The notes beneath the pieces are model-generated. The model was not told the origin of the DNA, did no database searches, and worked only from the letters and a program-made list of their open reading frames with translations. The position numbers and the translations under genes were made by a program. This document shows positions 48,882 through 57,257 of a DNA stretch of 64,000 bases, piece by piece. Position 1 is the first letter of the stretch. Each line of letters opens with the position of its first letter. This DNA is from Hymenobacter frigidus (GTDB lineage Bacteria; Bacteroidota; Bacteroidia; Cytophagales; Hymenobacteraceae), in contig NZ_BMGY01000018.1 in the NCBI RefSeq assembly GCF_014640435.1, forward strand, positions 20,982 to 84,981, read 5' to 3'.

Positions 48882-51485
48882 TCAGGAAGGCAGGAAAGGA
48901 AGAAAGGGTTGCGCGCCGAGGTTGGCCGTGTGGGGCAGGTACACGAAAAAAGTGGTGCCGACGCCGAGCTGGCTGTGCACGTCGATGCGGCCGCCGGCAT
49001 TTTCCACCATGCGCCTGACCATATACAGGCCGATGCCGGTGCCGTCGACGTGGTCGTGAAAGCGCTGGAACATGCCGAACAGCTTGGGTAGCTGGGCCGG
49101 GGCCAGGCCGAGGCCGTTGTCGTGCACTTCGAGCACGGTGTGGCCGGCCCGGATGTGGGCGCGCACGTCGACGTGAGGGGCGCGGTCGGGCGAGCGGTAC
49201 TTGACGGCGTTGCTGAGCAGGTTGTAGACGATGCTGCGCAGGTTTTTCGCGGCGAAGTGGATGGGCGGCGTGGCGGCAATGTCGACAACCAGCCTGGTGC
49301 CGGTTTCCTGCAGCAGGGGCAGCAGGTCCTGGCGCACGTCCTCGACCACGGCGGCCAGGTTGACCGAGTCGGCGGCGGGGGTGTGCTCTTTTTGCAGCTT
49401 GGACACCTCGGTAAGGTGGTCGATGGTGCGCTTGAAGCGCTCCACCGCATCGAGCATGCGGGTCAGGGTCGGGCCCACGGTTTGGTCCTGCACTACGGCG
49501 GTGGGCAGCTCTTCCTGCAGCAGGTAGAGCAGGCCCTCGATGTTGGAGATGGGGGCTTTGAGGTCGTGCGAAGCAGTGTAGATGAAGTTGTCCAGGTCCA
49601 CATTCGTGCGCGTGAGCTGCGTGTTGGAGGTGGCGAGCTCGGCGTTGGACGCTTCCAGCTGCCCGTTGATGGCGGCCAGCTGGTCGTTTAGCTCCTGCAC
49701 CCGCTGGCGGTCCCGGACCTGGGCAGTGACGTCGGTGCCCACCGCCGCCACGCTGGTGACGGTGCCATCGGCGTCGCGCAGGGGCTGGTACACGTAGTTC
49801 AGGTACACGGTTTGAGTAGTATCGCCGCGCAGTAATTGGGCGGGGACGCCCTCGGCCACGAAGGCCTCGCCGCTCTGGCGCACCTCATCGAGCAGCTCCT
49901 TGAAGCCCTGGTCGCGCGCTTCCGGCAAGGCCTCGAACACGGGACGGCCCAACAACTCAGCCGGGGTCCGGCCCCACAACCGGGCCACCAACGGATTGGC
50001 CACTTCCACCACGTAGTCGGCCCCGCGCAGGATGCCGATGGCCACCGGGGCCTGCTCGAACAAGTCCCGCAGCTGCTGCTCTCGGGCCGCGCGCTGCTGC
50101 CGGGCCAGCACCTGCTCGGTCACGTCGAAGGCAAACAGGGAAATGCCGGCAATCAGCCCCCCTTCGCGGTAAGCCTGGTAGGTGAAGTTGAAGTATTGGG
50201 TACAAAGCGGCTGGCCCTCGACCGGTGTCGGCGCGAAGGGCAGTTCCTCGCCAAAGAACGTTTCGCCGGTTTGGTACACACGGTCCAGCGTAGCAACAAA
50301 TCCCTGCTCCTGGGCTTCGGGCACGGCCGCCGCCATGCCGAGGCCCAGGAGCAGGCGGCCGGGAAACAGCGCCTGGTAGGCCGGGTTCACGTACTCGAAG
50401 CGGTGTTCGGGCGCTCGAAGCAAGGCAATCAGGGCCGGGGTTTGCTCAAAGACATTGCGGAAGGTCTCGCGCTCCTGCGCCTGGCGCCTGGCCGCGGCCA
50501 GCAAGTCGGCTTGCAGCGCTTCGGTTTGCTGGCGGGCCAGCACCTTTTCGGTCACGTCTACCGCAAAAACCAGGATGCTCTGGGACTGGCCCTGCGCGTC
50601 GGGCAGGGCCCGGTAGATAAAGTCGAGGTAGTGCAGCTCGGGCTGGCTGGTGGTCGAGCTGAGCAGCTGCGTGGGCCATTCGGTACCCCGAAAGGCCTCC
50701 CCCGTGGTGTACACTTCGTTCAATAAGTCGATGAAGCCTTGTTCCGCCACTTCGGGGTATGTTGCGGCCACGGCCAGACCGGGGCGGGCCCGGCCTCCGG
50801 CCAGGGTCTGGTAGGTGGCATTGAAGAACGTGTGGTGGTGCTCGGGCCCGGTGAGCAAAGCAATGGCCGCCGGTACCTCCCCCAAAATCTGCTGTAGCTG
50901 GTTTTGTTGGGTGCTTAGCTCTTCCGTGCGCTGTTGCACCCGCGCTTCGAGCTCCTGCTTGAGCTGCTCCAGCTGCTGGCGGGCCCGCACTTGCTCGGTC
51001 ACTTCGGTGGCCACCACCGTCACGCCGGTTATCTGGCCGTCCTCCCGGCGGAGGGGTTGGCTTTCGCGCAGGGCTACTTCCACGGGGGAGCGGGGCTGGT
51101 CGGCTGGGTTGGTGAAGCTGACCAGCAGGCCCGCGCCGGCGCGGCGGGCGGCCAGGCGGTAGTAGTTGTTGTAGCCGTCGGCCTGGTAGTTGACGTTGTA
51201 CTCGCGGGGCTCGCCCGTCACGAAAGCATCGACGTGGAACTGGAAGGTGCCGTGGGCGATGCTGTGGGGCCACTGCTGGTTGTGGGTGAGCGTGGGCACC
51301 TCCGGCATGGACATCATGCGCTGGGCCGCGGGGTTAAGGTACTCGAAGGCGAAATCGATAATGTCGCCCGAACCGGTGGGGGCATGGACGGGCGAGTAGA
51401 AAATGATGCCGGTGAGCGAGACTGCCAGCAGCTCACGCAACAGGATGGCGTCGGGGGCAAGGGCGGCAGCGGCAGGCGGAAGCAT
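48882..51485 (-). CDS. multi-PAS sensor histidine kinase
   Basis: An 867-residue soluble kinase. An N-terminal PAS-like domain is followed by a coiled segment (about residues 160-200, LEQLKQELEARVQQRTEELS). Three more PAS domains of one subtype follow (EVPAAIALLTGPEHHHTFFN, QTPALIALLRAPEHRFEYVN, QAPVAIGILRGADYVVEVAN), then a second coil. The HisKA is FIYTASHDLKAPISNIEGLL and the HATPase_c carries VHDNGLGLAP and GTGIGLYMVRRMVENAGG. The repeated PAS units share Ala-Ile and a cofactor-like pocket pattern. The partner receiver follows by 4 bases. Confidence 0.92.
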   Translation of the reverse strand: MLPPAAAALAPDAILLRELLAVSLTGIIFYSPVHAPTGSGDIIDFAFEYLNPAAQRMMSMPEVPTLTHNQQWPHSIAHGTFQFHVDAFVTGEPREYNVNYQADGYNNYYRLAARRAGAGLLVSFTNPADQPRSPVEVALRESQPLRREDGQITGVTVVATEVTEQVRARQQLEQLKQELEARVQQRTEELSTQQNQLQQILGEVPAAIALLTGPEHHHTFFNATYQTLAGGRARPGLAVAATYPEVAEQGFIDLLNEVYTTGEAFRGTEWPTQLLSSTTSQPELHYLDFIYRALPDAQGQSQSILVFAVDVTEKVLARQQTEALQADLLAAARRQAQERETFRNVFEQTPALIALLRAPEHRFEYVNPAYQALFPGRLLLGLGMAAAVPEAQEQGFVATLDRVYQTGETFFGEELPFAPTPVEGQPLCTQYFNFTYQAYREGGLIAGISLFAFDVTEQVLARQQRAAREQQLRDLFEQAPVAIGILRGADYVVEVANPLVARLWGRTPAELLGRPVFEALPEARDQGFKELLDEVRQSGEAFVAEGVPAQLLRGDTTQTVYLNYVYQPLRDADGTVTSVAAVGTDVTAQVRDRQRVQELNDQLAAINGQLEASNAELATSNTQLTRTNVDLDNFIYTASHDLKAPISNIEGLLYLLQEELPTAVVQDQTVGPTLTRMLDAVERFKRTIDHLTEVSKLQKEHTPAADSVNLAAVVEDVRQDLLPLLQETGTRLVVDIAATPPIHFAAKNLRSIVYNLLSNAVKYRSPDRAPHVDVRAHIRAGHTVLEVHDNGLGLAPAQLPKLFGMFQRFHDHVDGTGIGLYMVRRMVENAGGRIDVHSQLGVGTTFFVYLPHTANLGAQPFLPFLPS

Positions 51486-52105
51486 TGGCAAAAGCGACGA
51501 GGTGGGGCAACCAAAACGAGGAGCGGTGAGGCGGCGCGCAACTTTTGGTGGACGATTACGAGAGTCAGAACGGGCCGCGGGGGACAGGGTTGTCGGCTAA
51601 AGAAAACGCTGCTTTTGCCAGAGGCACCGTTCGCCCAAACGTGCCCCCTACGCCGTCGCCTCGTTTGCTTGTTTCCTTGATGGGGAGGCCCGGCGGTTCG
51701 GCTCGCTCGGCGCGGGGGCCGGCCGCCTTCGTCCGTTTCCCGCTCAGGCGGCTGGCTGCGCTTACAAACCGGGCTACTCGCACGCTGCGGCTCACCCGGT
51801 TCCATCGGTTTAGCCGGTGCTCCGGCTTGTGCGGCCGACTATTTTGACCACCATAATCACCACCGCGTGCCCGCTGGCATCGGCGGTCAGCCTCCGTGCC
51901 GCACCCACCAAAAAGCTCTTCAAACCACTGCCCCAAACGGTCCAGCTTAACTGAACTACCTGGATGTCACCCCGGGCTTTTTTGTCTGAATCGATAACCT
52001 CAACCTTGCCGACGGGATGGGTTATTTATGCGCCCCAAAGAGATAACCCTTTGTCCGAAAAACCCGTTAACACGGTCATTGAGTCAAATTTTTAACCCCA
52101 AAATC
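51486..52105. other. 620-bp intergenic region between divergent genes
   Basis: No supported gene. A frame on either strand spans the region, but the translations are Arg/Pro-rich and unlike proteins. It must hold the promoters of the kinase (left) and the dehydrogenase (right). No clean -7 box was found. Confidence 0.4.
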
Positions 52106-53260
52106 ATGAAGGCAATTGTTTATTACGGCCCCTTGGATGTGCGAGTATCCGACAAGCCCGACCCTAAAATTGAGCAATCCACTGACGTGTTGGTGCAGAT
52201 TACCACTACCAACATTTGCGGCTCCGACCTGCACATGTACGAAGGCCGTACCAACATGGAATCCGGCCGGATTTTTGGCCACGAGAACATGGGCCGGGTC
52301 ATCGAAGTCGGCAAGGCGGTGACGTATGTTAAAGTGGGCGATATGGTGTGCATGCCTTTTAATATTGGCTGTGGCCACTGCAGAAATTGTGAGCGCAAAC
52401 TCACCGCTTATTGTCTGACACTGAACCCCGGTTTTGCCGGTGCGGCCTATGGCTTTGCCGGCATGGGGCCGTACGAAGGCGGGCAGGCCGAATACCTGCG
52501 CGTGCCGTACGGAGATTTTAACTGCCAGATATTGCCGGAGGATGCCAACGAGAAAGAAAACGATTACGCCATGCTTTCCGACATCTTCCCAACGGGCTAC
52601 CACGCCACGGAACTGGCGGGGGTGAAACCGGGCGAATCGGTGGTTATTTACGGCGCCGGGCCGGTCGGGCTCATGGCCGCGCTGTCGGCCCGCATCAAAG
52701 GGGCCGATAAAATCATGGTGGTGGACAGCCAGCCCGACCGGTTGAAACTGGTGGAAGAATTGGGGGCCATCCCCATCGATACTTCGAAAGGCTCGGCGGT
52801 GGACCAAGTGCTGGAATTGACGAAAGGCCAGGGCGCCGACCGGGGCTGCGAATGCGTGGGCTACCAGTGCTGCAACCGGCACGGCCAAGAGCAGTCGAAC
52901 GTGACCATGAACGAATTGGTCAAGGCGGTGAAATTCACCGGCTCAATCGGCGTGGTGGGCGTTTTCGTGAATGAAGACCCGAAATCCAAAGAAGAGCTGC
53001 AGAAAAAAGGCCACATGGACTTCGACTTCGGCACCTTCTGGATGAAGGGACAAAGCATCGCCACGGGCCAGGCCAACGTGAAATCGTACAACCGGGAGCT
53101 CTGCGCGCTGATTTCTTCCGGCAAAGCCAAGCCTTCCTTTATCGTTTCCCACGAGCTTTCCCTGGACGAGGCCCCCGATGCGTACAAGCACTTTAATACC
53201 CGCGATGACGGCTGGACCAAGGTGGTGCTGAAACCCGGCAAAACGAGCAGCAAGAAATAA
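52106..53260 (+). CDS. zinc-dependent alcohol dehydrogenase, glutathione-independent formaldehyde dehydrogenase type
   Basis: A 384-residue MDR-family enzyme. The catalytic zinc Cys is in NICGSDLHMYEGR and the zinc His is in GRIFGHENMGRVIEVG. The structural zinc Cys cluster is CGHCRNCERKLTAYC. The Rossmann NAD motif is VVIYGAGPVGLMAALSARIKGA. The extra segment GGQAEYLRVPYGDFN and the length fit the formaldehyde-dismutase/dehydrogenase group. It probably oxidises aldehydes or alcohols with NAD. The ATG at 52106 is chosen. A strong terminator follows. Confidence 0.92.
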   Translation: MKAIVYYGPLDVRVSDKPDPKIEQSTDVLVQITTTNICGSDLHMYEGRTNMESGRIFGHENMGRVIEVGKAVTYVKVGDMVCMPFNIGCGHCRNCERKLTAYCLTLNPGFAGAAYGFAGMGPYEGGQAEYLRVPYGDFNCQILPEDANEKENDYAMLSDIFPTGYHATELAGVKPGESVVIYGAGPVGLMAALSARIKGADKIMVVDSQPDRLKLVEELGAIPIDTSKGSAVDQVLELTKGQGADRGCECVGYQCCNRHGQEQSNVTMNELVKAVKFTGSIGVVGVFVNEDPKSKEELQKKGHMDFDFGTFWMKGQSIATGQANVKSYNRELCALISSGKAKPSFIVSHELSLDEAPDAYKHFNTRDDGWTKVVLKPGKTSSKK

Positions 53261-53295
53261 GCGCAAGCCAGGAGTTCAACGCCTGGAGTGGTTTC

Positions 53296-53342
53296 AGAAT
53301 GAGGGCCAGTCGCCGGATTCATCCGGCGGCTGGCCCTCATTT
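53296..53342 (+). terminator. strong hairpin terminator after the dehydrogenase gene
   Basis: GAATGAGGGCCAGTCGCCGG and CCGGCGGCTGGCCCTCATTT form a near-perfect stem of about 19 bp with a 6-base loop, starting 36 bases after the stop. Only a short T run follows. Confidence 0.75.
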
Positions 53343-53417
53343 CGGTTATGGCTTGGCCCGGCACGAACGGCTTGCCGCGCACCGTGCCATACTCCTCACG
53401 AAGTGGATTGTGAGAAC

Positions 53418-53542
53418 GATGTAGAGCCGCAATAGTTGGCGTTTCGTCGTTAGCTCCGCTGACCTCCGGTTGCACGGCTTGCGTTAGCACCGTTAGGCGA
53501 TTTCGTCCAACGAGAAGACGCCAACTATTGCATTTCTACATC
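53418..53542. repeat. 125-bp inverted-repeat element
   Basis: Outer arms GATGTAGA (53418-53425) and TCTACATC (53535-53542), and inner arms CAATAGTTGGCGT (53430-53442) and ACGCCAACTATTG (53518-53530), are perfect inverted pairs with equal 4-base spacers. The central 75 bases hold no frame. It could be a small mobile element or a structured RNA. Confidence 0.6.
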
Positions 53543-53597
53543 CGCCTGATTTTCGCACACCAGTTCCCGACGAGTATAAATCAATCCCAACCTGCCG

Positions 53598-53878
53598 ATG
53601 TCCGTTCCTTCTAACCTTGCCCCCCGCTTACCGACCGTCTGGCGCTGGAACGCACCCGGCTGGCCAGCGAACGGACCTTGCTGGCGTATTTGCGCTTTAA
53701 TTTCACGCTGGTTATCGCCGGTTTCGTGCTCATTAACTTTTTTCGGGAGAACCTTTACGTGTGGGTGGGCGTGGTCCTCGTGCCGGTAGGCGTGGCGGTG
53801 ACCGTGGGCGGCTGGTTCCGGTTTCGGAGCCGACAGCGCCGCATTCGGGCACCGGTTCCTCGCCCACTCGTGGCATAG
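53598..53878 (+). pseudogene. DUF202 (YidH-like) membrane protein gene, frame broken at a C6 tract
   Basis: The frame from the ATG at 53598 (MSVPSNLAPR) changes at a run of six C (53620-53625). The other frame then gives the conserved DUF202 start, TDRLALERTRLASERTLLAYLR, two membrane helices and an end at 53878. One more C would restore a 94-residue protein of normal length. This is either a sequence error, a decayed gene, or slippage-based switching. Translation could also begin downstream at TTG 53675. The next gene, a response regulator, starts 9 bases later. Confidence 0.75.
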
Positions 53879-53887
53879 CAACTGTTT

Positions 53888-54565
53888 ATGAAACTACTTA
53901 TCGTCGAAGATGAACCCAAACTGGCCTCGTTCATAAGCAAGGGCTTTCGCAACGAGGGCTACGAACTGGACGTGGCCTACGACGGGCGCATGGGGTGGTC
54001 GATGGTGCAGCAGCACCGCTACGACCTGGTTATTCTCGACGTGAACCTGCCGCACCTCAACGGCTTCGAGCTGTGCCGGCTCATCCGGGCCGACTACCCG
54101 CAGCTGCCGGTGCTGCTGCTCACGGCCCTCGACCGCCTCGACGACAAAGTGACCGGCTTCGAGGCCGGGGCCGACGACTACCTGGTCAAGCCTTTCGAGT
54201 TCAAGGAGTTGCTGCTGCGGGCGCGGGTAGCCACGCGGCGCAGCTCCGAAGCCACGGCTGTGAAGCGGGTGCTGCGCCTGGCCGACCTGGAGCTGAACCT
54301 GGACGCCAAGACCGTGAGCCGCGCCGGCCAGCGCATCGAATTGACGACCAAGGAATACACCTTGCTGGAATACCTGCTTCTGAACCGCAACCGGGTAATT
54401 TCGCGGGTGGACATTGCCGAGAAAGTATGGGAATTAAACTTCGACACCAACACCAACATCATTGACGTGTACGTAAGCCACCTGCGCAAAAAGCTGGACA
54501 AGGGCTTTGGAACCAAGCTGATTCACACCGTGGTGGGCATGGGCTACGTCATGCGCGAAGGATAA
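53888..54565 (+). CDS. OmpR/PhoB-type response regulator
   Basis: A 225-residue regulator. The receiver has LLIVEDEPKLASF, Asp in LVILDVNLPHLNGFEL and Lys in YLVKPFEFKELL. The winged-helix output domain ends NIIDVYVSHLRKKLDKGFG and TVVGMGYVMREG. It closely resembles CusR/CopR-type regulators in layout (DDKVTGFEAGADDYLVKPF). The kinase gene starts 10 bases later. An RND efflux operon further right is a plausible target. It probably also controls its own operon. Confidence 0.93.
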   Translation: MKLLIVEDEPKLASFISKGFRNEGYELDVAYDGRMGWSMVQQHRYDLVILDVNLPHLNGFELCRLIRADYPQLPVLLLTALDRLDDKVTGFEAGADDYLVKPFEFKELLLRARVATRRSSEATAVKRVLRLADLELNLDAKTVSRAGQRIELTTKEYTLLEYLLLNRNRVISRVDIAEKVWELNFDTNTNIIDVYVSHLRKKLDKGFGTKLIHTVVGMGYVMREG

Positions 54566-54575
54566 GGCCGAACCG

Positions 54576-55958
54576 ATGCTGATTCGCAACAAACTCATCC
54601 TGCGCTTTACCCTGCTGGTGCTGGCCATTCAGCTCAGCTTTTCGGCCTTCGTGTATTACTTCCACGCCGCGGCCCGGCAGCAGCGCTTCAGCCACCGGCT
54701 CGCCGGCAAGGCCATTATGACGGCCCGCCTGAACCTGGGCGCGGCGGCCAGCCCGGTCGATTCAAACGCGGCGCCGGCACGGGCCTTTCGACGACGCGAC
54801 CTGCTGACCATCGAGCAGGAAGAAATCAGCATCTACGCGCCCGACAACCGCCTGCTTTACGTGAGCGACGACACCGTGTCGCAGACGGAAAACCTGCGCC
54901 AACTCGCGCTGGGGCCGGCGGCTGGCGGGGTGCCGGTGCGCTTTCTGTCCGGGCCGCTGGAAGCCGTGGCGCTGACTTACGGGCCGGCTGGCCGGACCTA
55001 CCGGCTATTTGCGGCCGGCTACGACGAGCTGGGCCGGGCGCAGCTGGCTAGCCTGCGCCTGATACTGCTGGCCGGCAACGTGGGGGCGCTGGTGCTCATC
55101 ATTCTGGCAGGCTGGTACTTCGCCGACGAGTCGCTCAAGCCCATTGCGCGGGTGGTGAAGCAGGTGAAGCGAATCACGGCCCGCGACCTGAGCCGGCGCG
55201 TGGACGAAGGCAACGGCACCGACGAAATTGCGCAGCTGGCCATCACCTTCAACCGGATGCTGGGCGGCGTGGAGCAGGCGTTTGAGGCGCAAAAAAGCTT
55301 CGTGGGCCACGCTTCCCACGAGCTACGGACGCCCCTGACCGCCGCCTTGGGCACGCTGCAAACCGGCCACGCCTACGACCAGAATTTGGCGGAGGCCAAG
55401 GACAGCATGGCTTCCGCCGTGGAAGATTTGCGCCACCTCGTGGCCCTGACCAACGGCCTGCTGGCCCTGGCCCAAGCCGACGAAGCCGGCTTCCGCCGCG
55501 AAACCGTGCGCCTGGACGAGTGCCTCACCCAAGCCTTGGCCCAATGCCAGGCCCGCTACCCCGGCCGGACGCTGCAGCTGCGGTTCGGCGAGGTGCCGGA
55601 CCGGCTCGACACCCCGTTTGCGGTGACCGGCAACGCGCAGCTGCTCACCAACGCCCTGCTCAACCTGCTGGATAATGCCTGCAAATATTCGCGCGCTAAC
55701 GTGGTGGTGGTATTGGGCTACCGCGACCCGGTCACGGTGGCCGTGGCCGTGGCCGATACCGGCATCGGCATCGAGCCCGCCGAGTTGGCACGGGTCACGG
55801 AGCCGCTCTACCGGGCCGGGAACGGCCGGCAGGAGGCGGGCTACGGCATTGGGCTGGCCGTGACGCAAAAGATTGCGCAGCGCCACGGCGGCGAGCTGCA
55901 CCTGGAGTCAGCGGTTGGGCGGGGCACTACGGCCACGCTGCACTTGATGGCTGTCTGA
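54576..55958 (+). CDS. membrane sensor histidine kinase (EnvZ/CusS-like)
   Basis: A 460-residue kinase. Two membrane helices (residues about 10-30 and 155-180, ILLAGNVGALVLIILAGWYF) enclose a periplasmic sensor of about 120 residues. It has HAMP (RVVKQVKRITARDLSRRVDE), HisKA with His in FVGHASHELRTPLTAALGTL, and HATPase_c with NLLDNACKYSR, VADTGIGIEP and GYGIGLAVTQKIAQRHGG. It partners the OmpR-type regulator just upstream. The sensor domain has no clear metal motif. Confidence 0.93.
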   Translation: MLIRNKLILRFTLLVLAIQLSFSAFVYYFHAAARQQRFSHRLAGKAIMTARLNLGAAASPVDSNAAPARAFRRRDLLTIEQEEISIYAPDNRLLYVSDDTVSQTENLRQLALGPAAGGVPVRFLSGPLEAVALTYGPAGRTYRLFAAGYDELGRAQLASLRLILLAGNVGALVLIILAGWYFADESLKPIARVVKQVKRITARDLSRRVDEGNGTDEIAQLAITFNRMLGGVEQAFEAQKSFVGHASHELRTPLTAALGTLQTGHAYDQNLAEAKDSMASAVEDLRHLVALTNGLLALAQADEAGFRRETVRLDECLTQALAQCQARYPGRTLQLRFGEVPDRLDTPFAVTGNAQLLTNALLNLLDNACKYSRANVVVVLGYRDPVTVAVAVADTGIGIEPAELARVTEPLYRAGNGRQEAGYGIGLAVTQKIAQRHGGELHLESAVGRGTTATLHLMAV

Positions 55959-55977
55959 GCGGCCCGGTGCAGCTTGA

Positions 55978-56232
55978 TTTCGTTCCAAACGCAAGGAAAT
56001 AGCGCCCACCGGGGAAGTTATACCCGTAGTCGCTGAACGCGCACGAGTTGACGAAGCGGCGGCTGCGCCCACCGGGGAAGTTGCCGCCGAACCACCCGGG
56101 TGCGAGGTCGAAATAGCCCGTCTCCATTACGTGGCCGGTTGCGCTGCCGATGTTAATCCGGTTGCCGACGGCGGCAGCTTCTGGTCGCAGCAGGACGTGC
56201 TGGCCGGCCGGCCCCGTTTTAATGTTTTTTAA
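55978..56232 (+). pseudogene. possible YsnF/DUF2382-like remnant without a start codon
   Basis: A plus-strand frame after an in-frame TGA at 55975 reads APTGEVIPVVAERARVDEAA, then a second APTGEV unit, then EVEIARLHYVAGC, and stops at 56232. The pattern resembles the paired strands of YsnF/DUF2382 stress-protein domains, but the segment lacks an ATG and has little of the Lys/Arg content. The opposite strand is also open, so this is uncertain. Confidence 0.3.
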
Positions 56233-56301
56233 TCTCGGGTTCAGGCCGCGTTAATGTCGGGGGGAGTGCTTTGTGGCATTAACTGCCGTCTGGCTCCTGC
56301 T

Positions 56302-56568
56302 ATGAAAGGAGAAAATCGCCCCCGAATGCTGCTGTACCTGCTGGTGGGCGCCCTGCTGCTCTCCACAGTGCTGAATTTCTATTTCCTGCTTCGGCTCGAT
56401 GCCCGGCTCGATGCCCAGCTGGTAAACCAAGCGCTGGAATCCCAGCTGCTTGACCCGGCTATCATCCCGCAGCAGCCGGTACCGCTCCAGTTGCCGGATA
56501 AGTCGCCGGATAAGTTGCCGGATAACCAGCCCGCCCCGGCCGATACCCTGCTTCTGGTTCAGCCCTAG
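56302..56568 (+). CDS. small single-pass membrane protein
   Basis: An 88-residue protein: a short basic start (MKGENRPRM), one helix (LLYLLVGALLLSTVLNFYFLL), then a Leu/Asp/Ala segment and a Pro-Asp-Lys repeat (LPDKSPDKLPDNQP). The tail is probably periplasmic. No family recognised. It is followed by two other small genes and then the RND operon, all on the plus strand. Confidence 0.5.
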   Translation: MKGENRPRMLLYLLVGALLLSTVLNFYFLLRLDARLDAQLVNQALESQLLDPAIIPQQPVPLQLPDKSPDKLPDNQPAPADTLLLVQP

Positions 56569-56607
56569 CGTAATCATTTCCGATTTCTTACCGCCCTTCT
56601 CCTGTTT

Positions 56608-56835
56608 ATGCTTCTCCGCCGACAACTCTTGCTCGATGCCCTGCGAGCCTGCGTCACTGCTTGTAATGAATACTTCTCGAGTAGTCTGAACGGGCCAGCT
56701 GTTGCGGCGCGGGTACGCGGTATCCGGCTTAGCCGGGACTGCGCCGACGAATCCTCCCAATACTCCGAAGCGCACAGCCGCCGCTGCACGGAGGCCATGC
56801 GCCAGGCCGAAGACGCCTGCCGCACGGCCTACTAG
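56608..56835 (+). CDS. small Cys-containing helical protein (four-helix copper-binding/DUF326-like)
   Basis: A 75-residue protein with Cys in a helical pattern: LRACVTACNEYF, then SRDCADES, RRCTEAM and DACRTAY. The CxxxC and later CAD segment resemble small four-helix copper-binding (DUF326) proteins, though these usually have more Cys. No signal peptide. With an OmpR-type pair and an RND pump next to it, metal handling is a reasonable guess. Confidence 0.5.
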   Translation: MLLRRQLLLDALRACVTACNEYFSSSLNGPAVAARVRGIRLSRDCADESSQYSEAHSRRCTEAMRQAEDACRTAY

Positions 56836-56880
56836 GCGCCCTCATTGCCTGCTACTATTTCACTTTTCACGCCTCAGCCC

Positions 56881-57189
56881 ATGACTACTACTGCCAGTTT
56901 CTCGGCCTTGTCCCTCCCGGCGCAGTGGCTGGCCACCCGCCAGCTGCGGCGCGACATTGTGTGTCGCCTGGGCCAGTCCGCGGCTTCCCTGGCCTGGTGG
57001 CGAATGGCCCTGCTCGAAGTCAACCCGCTGCTGGAATGGACTATTGACCAGCGCGTGGTGGTGGTGCGCCGCGGCCGGGCCCTGCTCGACCGCGTGGCCC
57101 GCTGCCACCTGCTCTCGCTCACGCCGGGAACGGAGCTGGCCACCAACCCGGACCTCATCGACCAGGAGCTGCTGGCCCTGCTGCCCTAA
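56881..57189 (+). CDS. hypothetical protein
   Basis: A 102-residue helical protein (LSLPAQWLATRQLRRDIVCRLG, later VVVVRRGRALLDRVARCHLL). No signal peptide, zinc motif or family is apparent. It lies 45 bases after the Cys-containing small gene and 69 bases before the RND adaptor, and may be part of the same transcript. The ATG at 56881 is chosen. Confidence 0.45.
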   Translation: MTTTASFSALSLPAQWLATRQLRRDIVCRLGQSAASLAWWRMALLEVNPLLEWTIDQRVVVVRRGRALLDRVARCHLLSLTPGTELATNPDLIDQELLALLP

Positions 57190-57257
57190 GCGCTACCCCT
57201 TTCATCTTTTTTCTTTCTGGCTGCCCGGCCTCCGAACCACGGCCCATGCTACGCACC

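Noticed and set aside
51565..51936. Open frames on both strands between the kinase and dehydrogenase genes
   Set aside because: Arg/Pro-rich translations typical of non-coding GC-rich DNA.
55927..56127. Minus-strand frame with two NFPGG units
   Set aside because: It mirrors the plus-strand APTGEV repeats, overlaps the kinase 3' end and has no family resemblance.
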